This document shows positions 9,377 through 19,453 of a DNA stretch of 64,000 nucleotides, piece after piece; position 1 is the first letter of the stretch; every line of letters begins with the position of its first letter. Source of the DNA: Bacteroidetes bacterium OLB12 (GTDB taxonomy: Bacteria; Bacteroidota; Bacteroidia; Cytophagales; Cyclobacteriaceae); assembly GCA_001567185.1 (NCBI GenBank), contig LNFR01000052.1, positions 36,227 through 100,226 of the forward strand. Direction: 5' to 3'. A program made the position numbers and the translations under genes. Below the pieces are notes generated by a model that searched no databases, was not told where the DNA came from, and worked only from the letters and a program-made list of their open reading frames with translations.

Positions 9377-10489
9377 TTAAATGTTAGTTTTTTCTTTATT
9401 GCGAAGCGACCAGATCAAAATGAGAATACCGGCAATAAAAAGTGGTATGCTAAGTATCTGGCCCATGTTGAGTGCCATTCCTGCTTCAAAGTCAACCTGA
9501 TCTTCTTTCAGAAACTCGTAGGCAAAGCGCAACCCCCACAGAATAATCATGAATAAACCAAAGATTAAACCGGTAGGTGTATTTTCTTTTTTGCGATTCC
9601 AGATCAGGAACAGGATTACGAATAGTACTACGCATGATATAGACTCGTAAAGTTGTGCCGGATGCCGGGCAATACCAAACGTACTGATGCGGGCCGTATA
9701 ATTTCCATCGCCATCGATATCGGCTTTGTATTTTAATGCTGCCCCCTGGTTATCGATATGCTCGTTGAAGTAGTTGAGGTAATATTGTACATCACTCTCC
9801 AGGTAATTTTTTGCAATCATTTGCTCCACGTTGGGCTTAAAAACCACGTAGATGTAAATGGGTACACGGCCGTTTGCCCCTTCGGGCAAATCTTTGTTGC
9901 GTTCTACCTTTACATATTGTACAGGGCTATCCTTTTTTGAAATAATACTTTCAGTTACCCGGTTTACAAACACCACACTTAGCGGATTGTTGGAGGGCAG
10001 CCCTATAATTTCCGAATTGAAGAAATTACCCAACCGGATCAAAGCACCGGTAAGGGCAACAACTATTACAATCCGGTCTAATACCTGCAAATAATTTTGA
10101 CCAGGTTTTTTCTTTCGGCTGTACAACCACAACGCAAATAAAATTCCTATGGCACCGCCATGGCTGGCCAATCCCTGTAATCCGGTAAACCGGAATGGAG
10201 AAAATTCAAATGGCAGTAAAATGCTAAGCGGGTCTTCAATAAAAAGTTCGGGCTGATAAAAAATGACATGACCCAAACGGGCACCTAAAATTGTAGCCAC
10301 TACCATATAGATGGTGAGTGTATCTACGTCCTTTTCTGGTTTGCCTTCTTTTCGATAGATGTAATACAACACTTGCTGGCTCAATAAAAAACCCACTGCG
10401 AAAAGCAATCCATACCAGCGCAGGCCAAACGACCCCATGGAGAAGATTTCAGGACTTGTGTTCCAGATTATATAACTTAAGAATGCCAT
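9377..10489 (-). CDS. lgt: Prolipoprotein diacylglyceryl transferase
   Basis: Transfers diacylglycerol from phosphatidylglycerol to the lipobox Cys of prolipoproteins in the inner membrane. Seen: several membrane segments, the conserved ASHGGAIG (about residue 110; catalytic His region) and the signature IRLGNFFNSEIIG (about 151-163). The protein has 370 residues, longer than the enterobacterial form of about 290. The extra is a soluble, charged insertion at about residues 178-272 between signature and ARHPAQLYES, on the extracytoplasmic side; such inserts are common in this phylum. At least two lipoprotein genes in this window (43546-44361, 45472-45588) would be substrates. Confidence 0.95.
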   Translation of the reverse strand: MAFLSYIIWNTSPEIFSMGSFGLRWYGLLFAVGFLLSQQVLYYIYRKEGKPEKDVDTLTIYMVVATILGARLGHVIFYQPELFIEDPLSILLPFEFSPFRFTGLQGLASHGGAIGILFALWLYSRKKKPGQNYLQVLDRIVIVVALTGALIRLGNFFNSEIIGLPSNNPLSVVFVNRVTESIISKKDSPVQYVKVERNKDLPEGANGRVPIYIYVVFKPNVEQMIAKNYLESDVQYYLNYFNEHIDNQGAALKYKADIDGDGNYTARISTFGIARHPAQLYESISCVVLFVILFLIWNRKKENTPTGLIFGLFMIILWGLRFAYEFLKEDQVDFEAGMALNMGQILSIPLFIAGILILIWSLRNKEKTNI

Positions 10490-10588
10490 AGTCTGTTAAT
10501 TTTAGCCAACTTCTGTATCAGCAAAGGGCAAATATAAGGGCTATTTGCTCAATCGCCACAGTCTTTAACCTGCCGATAGGTGTTGATT

Positions 10589-12445
10589 TTAAAGGTTCTC
10601 CAACTCGTCCAATTCAACCTTAAAACCTGCCGAAAGGATAGGAAACCGGCACCAACTGCGCGGGTCAACGTTCCACTCGTCAAGGTGGAAGGAGGGAGCT
10701 AACCGCTCGCGCTTCCATTGATTGGCAGCCCACATTCTGAAAAATTTATGAATGTATGTTTTCAGCGCATGTGCACTTGGGTTGCCCGGCAACTCGTGTT
10801 TTTGAAGTTGCAGGTAAACCTGAACAGGGGCGAGGCGCTGTTGAATGGCCAATCGTTCTATTTCCAATAAAATGGGGTAGGGCATCAGGTCTTTTTCATC
10901 GGTCTGGGCCCGATCGCCCGGTCGTAATTCGGCCGTAGGTGTAAGGTTGTTTACATAGCGAAGGGCGTCATAGCCTAATTCTTTTTCGGCCCATGTTAAC
11001 CATTGCAGAATAAACGGTTTATCAATTCCGGCTATGGGGGCAAGGCTGCCGCTGGTATCTCCATCCATGGTGGCATAACCTACATCGCCTTCGCTGCGGT
11101 TTGATGTGGTGAGTAAAATCGCTTGTTTAATGTTAGCCAACAACCAGATGATTGGTGAGCGGCTTCGGGCCTGAATATTTTGCCGCGCTATATCGTCCTG
11201 ATCCCAGGTAAGTTTACGGCCTAATACTTTTTCAATTTTACTTTCGTACGATGCTACCTCCTCATCTATTGACCAATGATGAAACCCTGCCCCAATAGAT
11301 TGAGCTAATTGCTGCGAGGATATAAAGGTTGCTTCCGATGAATTTTTGGTACGCTGATAGGCACAGGTTAGGAGTATTCCAGTAATTTCTTTTACAGCGG
11401 CTGTTGCCGGAATATTTACTGCCTCACAAAATTTTTCAGCACCTAATTCCGCTACCCCGCGCCTTACCATTTCGGCAACCAATATGGCACAAAGGGACGA
11501 ATCCGCTCCACCACTCAGGCTTAGTACATACCCTTTCGCTTTGCTTTTGCGCAGGTAGTCGAACAAGGCCAGCGATGTGGCTTTCACAAATTCTTCGTTC
11601 TTGTTTTTGCTATCGGTTAACTTGTGTTTTTCTGTTTTATCAGAATCTGAAAAATTCACATCGCACCAAAGCAGGTTGAATGGCTTTAACGACAACCGGT
11701 TATTCAGGTGAATGATTTCACCTTTCAAACCAAAAATAATATCGCCATCGTAAATCATGCGGCCGGCTTCATTACCCAACAGGTTAACAAAAAGGTAAGC
11801 GCAGTTAAATTTTTTTGATCCGTCTTTAACAGCCTCCTGTTCGCGTAGTTGGCTTTTGCCCATAGCAAAGTGGCTGGCGCTGGGGTTTAAAATAAGACGC
11901 ACACCACGCTGAGCCAGCCGGTTTCCCGGGCGGTTTTCTTTTCGCCAGGCATCTTCACAGATTTCAAATCCGAATTTGATCCCTTCCAACTCAAAAATAA
12001 GATCACCCACCGGAAAGGTGTGGTTATCTCTTGTTAGTTCAATAACGGTGTTTGGTTTCCAGGCATTGAACCAACGCGGTTCATAGTGCACTCCATCACG
12101 GGCCATATTTTGTTTCAGTACAATGCCCAGTATTTTCTTGTTACTGATTACACATGCTCCATTATAAGTAATGTTGTCCAAGCGTAACGGTAAACCTACG
12201 CAGGCTGTAATATTGGTTGTGTGCGGAATAATTTCGAGCAGCACCTGCCAGGCTTTTTCGCTCAGCCAATCGCTTAGAAATAAATCTTCGCAGCCATACC
12301 CGGTAATGCTTAACTCCGGAAAGCAAAGAAGTTTAACCTGATTGGCTTTAGCAGCTTCAATGGCATCAATTATATGAGTTTTGTTTCCCTGCCAGTCTAA
12401 GGGAGTTTGGTTTACGGTAGCGCCACCAATTCTAATCGTGCTCAT
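10589..12445 (-). CDS. nadE: Glutamine-dependent NAD+ synthetase
   Basis: 618 residues; amidates nicotinate adenine dinucleotide to NAD+ using ATP and glutamine. The N-terminal CN-hydrolase (glutaminase) domain shows the triad region: Glu in CFPELSITGYG, Lys in GIVLKQN, Cys in FEICEDAW. The C-terminal synthetase domain has the PP-loop LSLSGGADSSL (about residue 305) and conserved blocks SNRSEGDVGYATMDGD and ELRPGDRAQTDEKDLMPY. Intact. It is followed after 11 bases upstream by rnc on the same strand, so it may end a fabF-rnc-nadE transcript. Confidence 0.95.
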   Translation of the reverse strand: MSTIRIGGATVNQTPLDWQGNKTHIIDAIEAAKANQVKLLCFPELSITGYGCEDLFLSDWLSEKAWQVLLEIIPHTTNITACVGLPLRLDNITYNGACVISNKKILGIVLKQNMARDGVHYEPRWFNAWKPNTVIELTRDNHTFPVGDLIFELEGIKFGFEICEDAWRKENRPGNRLAQRGVRLILNPSASHFAMGKSQLREQEAVKDGSKKFNCAYLFVNLLGNEAGRMIYDGDIIFGLKGEIIHLNNRLSLKPFNLLWCDVNFSDSDKTEKHKLTDSKNKNEEFVKATSLALFDYLRKSKAKGYVLSLSGGADSSLCAILVAEMVRRGVAELGAEKFCEAVNIPATAAVKEITGILLTCAYQRTKNSSEATFISSQQLAQSIGAGFHHWSIDEEVASYESKIEKVLGRKLTWDQDDIARQNIQARSRSPIIWLLANIKQAILLTTSNRSEGDVGYATMDGDTSGSLAPIAGIDKPFILQWLTWAEKELGYDALRYVNNLTPTAELRPGDRAQTDEKDLMPYPILLEIERLAIQQRLAPVQVYLQLQKHELPGNPSAHALKTYIHKFFRMWAANQWKRERLAPSFHLDEWNVDPRSWCRFPILSAGFKVELDELENL

Positions 12446-12456
12446 TTTTATTACTA

Positions 12457-13177
12457 TCAGATGTTCAACAACTGGCAGGTTTTTTCAGCGGCATCCTGTT
12501 CTGCCTTTTTCTTGGATAACCCGAACCCCTGGCCAAATGCTTCATCGCCCAGGTAAACCTGGGCGGAGAACTCGCGCGAGTGGCGGCCTTTTTTTATTTC
12601 TTCAACTTCAAATCGAATTTCTTTGTTGTTGCGTTGAGCCCATTCAATAACCTTGCTTTTATGGTTGGAGTTTGAATTTACCACTACTTCCAGATCGAAG
12701 TAAGGCTGAATAAGTTTATCAAGAACAAATTTTTTGGTGCGCAGGTACCCTTTGTCCAGGTAGATGGCGCCCACCAATGCTTCGAGCGTGTTTCCTAAAA
12801 TAACGTTTTGTAGTTGAATGTTCTTGTTATCGAATTGCACGATAGCGGCAACACCAATTTTTTTTGCCAGGTGATTCAACGATTCGCGGTTTACAATACG
12901 CGATCGGATTTCGGTAAGAAAGCCTTCGTCTTTGAAAGGATATTTTTTGAAAAGGTAATCAGCAACGGCTGCACCCAGAATGGCATCGCCTAAGTATTCT
13001 AATCTTTCGTTGGATTCGCGAAAGCCGTTTTTTTTCTTTGCTGCGCGAACTGTGCAGCGTGGCAAGTTTATATAAAGCCAGATTGCCTGGTGCAAAGCCG
13101 GCAATGGTTTTAATTGCCGTAATTAATTTTTTGTCTTCTTTTGAGTTTGATTTGGCTAAGGAAAGTAAGGTCCACAC
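12457..13177 (-). CDS. rnc: Ribonuclease III (one frameshift)
   Basis: Processes double-stranded RNA, including rRNA precursors. Two frames join into about 239 residues after removing one base from a T8 run (13028-13035; A8 on the coding strand): LYKLATLHSSRSKEK continues into NGFRESNERLEYLGDAILG, the RNase III signature. A double-stranded RNA-binding domain follows (about residues 165-235, with SREFSAQVYLGDEAFGQG and KKKAEQDAAEKTC). Starts at GTG 13177, 3 bases after the fabF stop. Loss of this gene would be costly and the break sits in a homopolymer, so I judge it a sequence error. Confidence 0.85.
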
Positions 13178-13180
13178 GGC

Positions 13181-14431
13181 TTACTCGGCCTTTTTCAATA
13201 TAATAGAGGCATTGTGGCCACCAAATCCAAACGTATTGCTAAGCGCAACTTTGATTTCGCGCTTTTGCGCTTTGTTAAACGTAAGGTTCAGCCGCGAATC
13301 CAGGCCATCGTCATCGGTAAAGTGATTGATGGTAGGTGCAACGATGCCTTCTTTTAATGCCATAATGCAAGCCAGCGCTTCTATGGCTCCTGCTGCTCCT
13401 AACAAGTGGCCTGTCATTGATTTGGTAGAGCTGATGTTCATTTTATAAGCTTGCTCTCCAAACACAGCCTGTATGGCTTTTATTTCTCCAATATCGCCCA
13501 GCGGGGTGGAGGTTCCGTGCGTATTGATATAATCTACTTCTTCGGGTTTTATGCCGGCTTCATCCAGCGCATTTTGCATTACTTTAATAATGCCGGCTCC
13601 TTCCGGATGGGGTGCGGTAATGTGATAGGCATCGGCCGAAAGGCCACCACCAATTACTTCGGCATAAATTTTAGCGCCTCGTTTTTTGGCATGCTCATAT
13701 TCTTCCAGAATCAATGCCCCGGCTCCTTCACCTAATACAAAACCATCGCGGTCTTTGTCGTACGGTCGGGATGCCGTTTCGGGCGAATCGTTTCTTTCGG
13801 ATAAGGCTTTCATGGCATTAAATCCACCCACGCCTGCCTCGCATACGGCCGCTTCCGATCCACCCGTAACAATTACATCGGCTTTGCCTAATCGTAAATA
13901 GGTAAAAGCATCGTAAATGGCGTTGGTAGAAGAGGCGCAGGCCGATACGGTTACAAAGTTTGGCCCGCGAAATCCGTATTTGATTGAAATGTGCCCGGCA
14001 CTTAAGTCGGCAATCATCTTCGGAATGAAGAACGGATTGAACCGGGGGGTGCCATCGCCTTTGGCGAATGATTTAACTTCTTCCTGAAAAGTAAACAACC
14101 CTCCGATACCTGAACCCCAAATTACCCCCACACGGTCGGGGTTAAGTTCAGTTAGCGGAAGGTTGGAATCAGCTATAGCTTCGTCAGCTACTACCATGGC
14201 GTATTGTGCGAACGGGTCAAGTTTGCGTCCTTCTTTGCGATCCATAAAGTCTTCAATCTTGAAGTCTTTAACCTCGCAGGCAAACCTGGTTTTAAAAAGA
14301 GAAGCATTAAAGCGTGTAATAGGGGCAGCACCACTCTTTCCGGCTTTTAAACCTTCCCAGTATTGCTGAAGGTTGTTTCCGATAGGGGTTAATGCGCCTG
14401 CACCTGTAACTACTACTCTTTTAAATGTCAT
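13181..14431 (-). CDS. fabF: Beta-ketoacyl-ACP synthase II
   Basis: 416 residues, the usual length. Condenses malonyl-ACP with acyl-ACP in fatty-acid elongation. The catalytic triad is visible: Cys in [11 protein letters not shown] (about 164), His in [11 protein letters not shown] (about 305), His in [13 protein letters not shown] (about 342). The glycine-rich [10 protein letters not shown] motif lies near the C-terminus. It is downstream of acpP, the standard acpP-fabF-rnc order of this phylum, which fits coordinated lipid synthesis. Confidence 0.97.
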   Translation of the reverse strand: MTFKRVVVTGAGALTPIGNNLQQYWEGLKAGKSGAAPITRFNASLFKTRFACEVKDFKIEDFMDRKEGRKLDPFAQYAMVVADEAIADSNLPLTELNPDRVGVIWGSGIGGLFTFQEEVKSFAKGDGTPRFNPFFIPKMIADLSAGHISIKYGFRGPNFVTVSACASSTNAIYDAFTYLRLGKADVIVTGGSEAAVCEAGVGGFNAMKALSERNDSPETASRPYDKDRDGFVLGEGAGALILEEYEHAKKRGAKIYAEVIGGGLSADAYHITAPHPEGAGIIKVMQNALDEAGIKPEEVDYINTHGTSTPLGDIGEIKAIQAVFGEQAYKMNISSTKSMTGHLLGAAGAIEALACIMALKEGIVAPTINHFTDDDGLDSRLNLTFNKAQKREIKVALSNTFGFGGHNASIILKKAE

Positions 14432-14469
14432 ACAATCCGTTAATGGAGCAAAAGAACTGACGAAACCTA

Positions 14470-14708
14470 TTATTTCTTAACGTTCTCTTCGAGGTAAGAA
14501 ATCGCCTGCCTACGGTGGCAATGTTTTCGGCCTGGTCGTCAGGTATGGAAATGTTAAATTCTTTTTCGAACTCCATAATAAGTTCTACGGTGTCCAGCGA
14601 GTCGGCACCAAGGTCGTTGGTGAAACTTGCTTCAGGAGTAACTTCAGATTCTTCTACGCCAAGTTTGTCGATGATGATCTGTTTTACTTTTTGTGCGATT
14701 TCAGACAT
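14470..14708 (-). CDS. acpP: Acyl carrier protein (one frameshift near the 3' end)
   Basis: Carries growing acyl chains on a phosphopantetheine arm attached to Ser in [13 protein letters not shown]. Start ATG 14708 gives [20 protein letters not shown]. After [13 protein letters not shown] the raw frame runs into [10 protein letters not shown] and past the fabF start. Adding one base near 14508-14514 restores [11 protein letters not shown] and a stop at 14470-14472, giving the normal 79 residues. Because ACP is essential and its helix IV is highly conserved, an error of one missing base is far likelier than a real extension. It is the first gene of acpP-fabF-rnc. Confidence 0.9.
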
Positions 14709-14817
14709 GTTTTTAAAGTTTAGAGGATTCAAAAAATCTGTGCAAATAAAGAGATTTGATGCAATATTGTCAAAACATTTAAAACTAGCGTTGCTATTGC
14801 AAAACAGGTGGCAAAAA

Positions 14818-15241
14818 ATGAAGAAAAAAGCGGCTTGAAATCGAATATTCATTCGATTTTGAGTTAATCGGCATAATTTCGTCTGCCAAGGGCTACAAGT
14901 TAGCCTGGGAAGTAAATCATATTATGGGTAGCCGGCTTGTTCGCCAGCCCGATTTAACGGTGCTTTTAGATAAAGATTCTTTTGCCAGTTATGTGTATTA
15001 TGCCTTTGAAAACGAGGTTAATGTATTAAAACTGTTCCGGAACAAGCCGAATGAGGCCGATCAGATTAAAAATTTATTAGTACCGGAATTTCCACACTTC
15101 GATTACATTTTACTTACCCAGGGCGAGGCCCACATGTCCAGCAATCGATTGCAGGAACTCTTAAAAAATATTCCTTCCATCGAACTAACTGCTTTTATAC
15201 CTTTACCGGCCTTAAAATCGAAGGATAACTTTATTTTCTAA
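14818..15241 (+). CDS. IPExxxVDY family protein (one frameshift at the 5' end)
   Basis: A small protein family specific to Bacteroidota, function unknown. The continuous frame begins at ATG 14924, but the same frame is open upstream with conserved-looking residues ([20 protein letters not shown]). ATG 14818 (MKKK) feeds into it if one base is removed from the A6 run at 14824-14829, giving about 140 residues. The family-like region is [17 protein letters not shown]; the IPE motif appears here as VPE. It is divergent from acpP and 17 bases upstream of pyk, the usual neighbour order. Confidence 0.7.
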
Positions 15242-15258
15242 CCCCACCTCAATCGCGC

Positions 15259-16689
15259 ATGGAACAACGTGTTTCGTATAACAAAACCAAGATCGTAGCA
15301 ACTATTGGCCCGGCCTCTAACAATAAGGAAATGTTAAAAGCCCTTGCCCGCGAAGGGGTAGATGTATTCAGACTTAACTTTTCGCACGGCAAGCACGAAG
15401 ATCACCAAAAGGTGGTGAACTACATTCGTGAAATAAATGATGAGTTGGGAACGCACATTGCCATTTTGCAGGATTTGCAAGGTCCCAAAATCCGGGTAAA
15501 CGAAATGCAGCCCGGAGTTGAGATTAAAGCGGGCGATACCATTATAATTACCACCAAAGAGGTTTTAGGAACGAAAGACCTTGTTAGTACATCGTACGAA
15601 GGGTTGCCTAATGATGTGAAGATTGGTGACATGATTCTGATTGACGATGGTAAGATTGAATTACGGGTTAAAGATGTGCGAGGTGTAGAAGTTACGTGTA
15701 CCATTATCTATGGTGGCCCCCTCAAATCCAGAAAAGGAATAAACCTGCCTTTTACTAAGGTATCAGCTCCATCGCTTACCGAAAAAGATCTGGAAGACCT
15801 GGAGTTTGGTTTGAAAAACAGAGTGGATTGGGTAGCGCTCTCTTTTGTGCGCAAAGCCAAGGATATTGAAACGTTACGGGCTATCATTAATGCCCACAAG
15901 TCAACTACGCGCATCGTAGCTAAAATTGAAAAGCCAGAGGCACTTGAAAATATTGATGAAGTAATTGCCGCTACCGATGCGGTGATGGTGGCCCGTGGCG
16001 ATTTGGGTGTGGAGATATGGATGGAAGAAGTACCTATGGTGCAAAAGATGTTGGTTGAAAAATGCAACCGGGCATCTAAACCGGTAATTGTGGCTACTCA
16101 AATGATGGAAAGCATGATTGAGAACCCGCGGCCTACCCGTGCCGAAACCAACGATGTTGCGAATGCCGTTATGGACGGAGCCGATGCCCTGATGCTTTCG
16201 GCCGAAACGGCTGCCGGTAAATACCCGGTGGAGGTAATCCGAAGCATGGTGCGCACCATTGGATCAGTAGAAAAACAAGGTAACATTTATTTCCGCTTTC
16301 GCGGACTGGATGTGGATTCTCCCAACTACTTTAACGATAGCTTGATTTTAACGGCCTGCAAACTGGCGCAGGATGTTAATGCCAAGGCAATTGTTGGCAT
16401 GACCCAATTAGGCTATGCCGCACTAAAGGCAGCTTCGCACAGACCCAATGCCAATATTTTTGCATTTACCAGCAACGATACTATTCTGAATACAATGAAC
16501 CTGGTGTGGGCCACGCGTGCTTACCATTACGACAAAGCCAGCAGCACCGATGAAACCATTGCCGATGTTGAAAAGATTCTGAAACGCGATGGCCATGTTA
16601 AAACCGGAGATATCTTTATTATTCTGGCCAGCATGCCTATTCAGGAGCGTGGTCGCTCAAATATGATTAAGGTGCACGTGGTAAATTAA
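15259..16689 (+). CDS. pyk: Pyruvate kinase
   Basis: 476 residues. Converts phosphoenolpyruvate and ADP to pyruvate and ATP, the last step of glycolysis. Motifs: KIVATIGPAS at the N-terminus, FRLNFSHG, the active-site Lys region IVAKIEKPEALENID (about 218), and MVARGDLGVEI (about 243) for metal and substrate binding. The C-terminal allosteric-type domain is complete (KTGDIFIILASMPIQERGR). It probably shares a transcript with the upstream IPExxxVDY gene. Confidence 0.97.
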   Translation: MEQRVSYNKTKIVATIGPASNNKEMLKALAREGVDVFRLNFSHGKHEDHQKVVNYIREINDELGTHIAILQDLQGPKIRVNEMQPGVEIKAGDTIIITTKEVLGTKDLVSTSYEGLPNDVKIGDMILIDDGKIELRVKDVRGVEVTCTIIYGGPLKSRKGINLPFTKVSAPSLTEKDLEDLEFGLKNRVDWVALSFVRKAKDIETLRAIINAHKSTTRIVAKIEKPEALENIDEVIAATDAVMVARGDLGVEIWMEEVPMVQKMLVEKCNRASKPVIVATQMMESMIENPRPTRAETNDVANAVMDGADALMLSAETAAGKYPVEVIRSMVRTIGSVEKQGNIYFRFRGLDVDSPNYFNDSLILTACKLAQDVNAKAIVGMTQLGYAALKAASHRPNANIFAFTSNDTILNTMNLVWATRAYHYDKASSTDETIADVEKILKRDGHVKTGDIFIILASMPIQERGRSNMIKVHVVN

Positions 16690-16721
16690 ATCTGTTTCTG
16701 GTTTTAGGTAACCAAAAGCGT

Positions 16722-18251
16722 TTAAAGTTTAGGCGCTACCAGAATTACCTGTTCCTTCTCAACCACTACAGCACCGGCCGGATCGCCCTTTCGCTTGCGC
16801 ACAAACTTTTTGGATGTAACAATAACCGGACAAAGCGAATCGGTTTTGCGTTTGGAGTTGTAGGCAGCTAATTGCGCAGCCCGTTCAATTACATCTTTAG
16901 GAAACTTTTTTCCAGCCTGGTGCTTGATGAGTACGTGCGAACCAGCCACATCTTTGGCATGCAGCCACAAGTCTTCTTTATAGGCCAGTTTTAAGGTAAG
17001 CACATCGTTTGCTTCGGCATTTCGCCCTACCCAAATTCGAAAACCCTTGTGTTCAAACTCATGATAGGGAAGGATTTCGTTCTTAGACTTAGGTGTTTGG
17101 GAAGCAGGTTGTTTAAGTTGCTTGAGGTCGGTCGTTTTTTCGACATCGGCCAATTGCTGATTCAATTTTTGAAGCTCGCGGGTTTTTAGCTCAATGGTTC
17201 TTTTTAGTTGGTTGATTTCGATTTGTTGATTCTTCGCCTTGCGATAAAATATCTCCGCATTTTTTTGTGGCGATAGTTCGGGCTTTAGTTTTATAGTAAT
17301 CGGTTGGTGGTCGTAAAAACTTATTAGGGTGGTTTGGCTTAATCCGCTGGTAAGTTGATGGAGGTTGGCCATCAGCAAATCGCCCCAAAGCTGGTAATGC
17401 GTGTCGTGCTGAAGTTCTGTTAATTTTTGTTGATTCTTCTTAATGTAATTCTGCCCCGCTTTAATCTGATTATGCAATGTGGTTGTCTGTTGCTGCTTGC
17501 GTGAAGTAAAAGCCTGCTGATATACATACGCTGCAAAAAATGAGTTTAACGCTTCCAGCGGATTATCAAATTGTTTTAAAACATGGCCAACCGGCAATAG
17601 GGAGAGATGAAGGTTGTTTGAATTTTCAACCAGATAATACGTGGGCGACTCCAATGCCTGAATGAGTTGACAGAATGCGGGCCACAAATCTTTTTGAGGT
17701 AATTCCGTTGTTTTACCTTTCCAATATTGCCACACTAATTTGCCAAACGTAAAGTAATAGACAGGTAGGTCTGCCTGATGTTTCCAAAAAACAGACTCGC
17801 TGAAATCCAGCGGACGGTTTAGTTCAATGAGCGAAAGCGTTAAGTCCTGCTTCAGATGGCCGCGAAAAATGGATTTTGCAACTCCCGCGTAAAACAGAAT
17901 AACGTTAGCCCGGTTACCATGCATTTTAAACAATACGGTTAGCTGGTCTTCCAGTTCCATAGCCAGGCAACGCTCATTGTCAAAATGGTAGATTTGTTTA
18001 ACGGGCTTCAGAATAATTTCTGTAAAGAGATCGATGCTGTTTTTGCGTGCGCGATTAAACTGATCGGGAAACGACAGGCAGCAAAAAGTGGACTGCAGAC
18101 TTGCTTTCAGAAAGAAAGACTCGTGCGTATTGTTAAATTCCAATATCAGTTCGTCTTTATTCTGGCTAAAGCAGGCCACTACCCGATAACCTGAAAGCTT
18201 CTGGTGCAATTGCTTGCCGAGTTGTTTTAAGAAATAATAATTGTTGTGCAC
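16722..18251 (-). CDS. rqcH: Rqc2/RqcH-like NFACT protein
   Basis: 509 residues. N-terminal NFACT-N domain (FpbA/FbpA-like), central coiled coils (about residues 255-290 and 350-385, many Gln/Lys/Leu), and the C-terminal NFACT-R domain with LWLHAKDVAGSHVLIKH (about 427-443). In bacteria RqcH binds stalled 50S subunits and directs alanine tailing of nascent chains. The older annotation 'fibronectin-binding protein' is misleading. It is convergent with pyk and 3 bases downstream of the metallo-hydrolase. Confidence 0.85.
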   Translation of the reverse strand: MHNNYYFLKQLGKQLHQKLSGYRVVACFSQNKDELILEFNNTHESFFLKASLQSTFCCLSFPDQFNRARKNSIDLFTEIILKPVKQIYHFDNERCLAMELEDQLTVLFKMHGNRANVILFYAGVAKSIFRGHLKQDLTLSLIELNRPLDFSESVFWKHQADLPVYYFTFGKLVWQYWKGKTTELPQKDLWPAFCQLIQALESPTYYLVENSNNLHLSLLPVGHVLKQFDNPLEALNSFFAAYVYQQAFTSRKQQQTTTLHNQIKAGQNYIKKNQQKLTELQHDTHYQLWGDLLMANLHQLTSGLSQTTLISFYDHQPITIKLKPELSPQKNAEIFYRKAKNQQIEINQLKRTIELKTRELQKLNQQLADVEKTTDLKQLKQPASQTPKSKNEILPYHEFEHKGFRIWVGRNAEANDVLTLKLAYKEDLWLHAKDVAGSHVLIKHQAGKKFPKDVIERAAQLAAYNSKRKTDSLCPVIVTSKKFVRKRKGDPAGAVVVEKEQVILVAPKL

Positions 18252-18254
18252 AAA

Positions 18255-19016
18255 TCAGGCTTCTATAGTCAGGCCATCGTAAGCCAAAGCTACTGAATTA
18301 GGCAACTCGCGTTCAACAATTTTATGACAGCCCAATTTATGGCTGATGTGAATGAAATAGGTTTGTTTGGCTCCAATGCGTTCGGCCATAGCCAATGCTT
18401 CTTCCAGGTTAAAGTGCGAAAGGTGTTTTTCGCGCTGCAGGGCATTTAAAACCAACGTTTCTGTGCCCTTCAATAAATCTAAAGTGGATGCAGGTATTTG
18501 GTTGGCATCGGTAATGTAGCTGAAGTTATGGATTCGAAAACCCAACACCGGCAATTGATAATGTAAAACAGGTAAGGGCTGAATTTTAACTGAACCAATA
18601 CTAAACAACTCATGATTCAGTTCATGAAGTTTTAGTTGTGGAATGCCAGGATACTTGTTCTTTTCAAATGCGTAGTAAAATTCGGTTTTGAGTTGCGCCA
18701 AAACATCGGCATTTCCATACACCGGCATGTCTTTTTTTTGCAGGTAGTTATAAGCCCGCACATCATCCAGCCCGGCAATATGATCTTTGTGGCTGTGTGT
18801 AAACAGTACTGCATCCAGTTTGTGAATATGCTCGCGCAACATTTGCTGGCGGAAGTCCGGCCCGGTATCAATAACCAGGCTAAGCTCATTTACCTGTAGG
18901 TGTATAGATGAACGTAACCGTTTGTCGCGGTAATCCAACGATTGGCAAACCTCGCACCCACACCCAATTACAGGTACACCTTGCGAAGTTCCGGTTCCTA
19001 AAAATGTAATTTTCAA
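18255..19016 (-). CDS. MBL-fold metallo-hydrolase, PhnP-like
   Basis: 253 residues with the metallo-beta-lactamase motif THSHKDHIAGLDD (about 75-87), and further metal ligands likely in VLHYQ (His), YITDAN (Asp) and FIHISH (His). The N-terminal GTGTSQGVPVIGCGCEVC has the Cys-rich loop seen in PhnP-type phosphodiesterases and their relatives. No phn gene is nearby, so the substrate is probably another cyclic or phosphodiester compound. Cytoplasmic. Confidence 0.8.
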   Translation of the reverse strand: MKITFLGTGTSQGVPVIGCGCEVCQSLDYRDKRLRSSIHLQVNELSLVIDTGPDFRQQMLREHIHKLDAVLFTHSHKDHIAGLDDVRAYNYLQKKDMPVYGNADVLAQLKTEFYYAFEKNKYPGIPQLKLHELNHELFSIGSVKIQPLPVLHYQLPVLGFRIHNFSYITDANQIPASTLDLLKGTETLVLNALQREKHLSHFNLEEALAMAERIGAKQTYFIHISHKLGCHKIVERELPNSVALAYDGLTIEA

Positions 19017-19071
19017 AAAACTAAAACTGGTAAGTTTATTTTTTTACGGGCATTAAAAATGCCCAGGTTGT

Positions 19072-19347
19072 TTAGTCGTTCTTTACTTCAGCAGCGTGTA
19101 GCTCATCGTATAACTTTTTACTCTTTTCAGAAAACCGGGTAGGGTCAAGTTCCAGGTTTTTCAAAATGTCCAACAGGGCATTTATTTTTCCTTCTACGGT
19201 AAAGAACTTGTTCACAATCATGATCTTCTGCTCTTTCAGCAGGCAATAACCCGATTTGAAATTCCCTTTTTCGTAGCGCAGGATGTAATCCGATTCGGCA
19301 ATCAGATCTTCCAGCTTGGTTAAAAATTGATTGGTGTACTTAATCAT
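19072..19347 (-). CDS. Conserved small hypothetical protein
   Basis: 91 residues, charged, with no signal peptide or membrane segment. It contains a strand-rich first half (YILRYEKGNFKSGYCLLKE, VNKFFTVEGKINALLDIL) and a helical C-terminus (FSEKSKKLYDELHAAEV). Composition and codon use look like a genuine gene. I do not recognise a functional family. It is divergent from miaA. Confidence 0.65.
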   Translation of the reverse strand: MIKYTNQFLTKLEDLIAESDYILRYEKGNFKSGYCLLKEQKIMIVNKFFTVEGKINALLDILKNLELDPTRFSEKSKKLYDELHAAEVKND

Positions 19348-19453
19348 TCGTAGTGGCGAATTTTAGCTGGCAAGATAATCTTAAATTTATGATTTAGGAA
19401 TTGTGATTAGCGAATTACCATTTGATTGGTTCAATCGTAATTTGTAATTCGTA

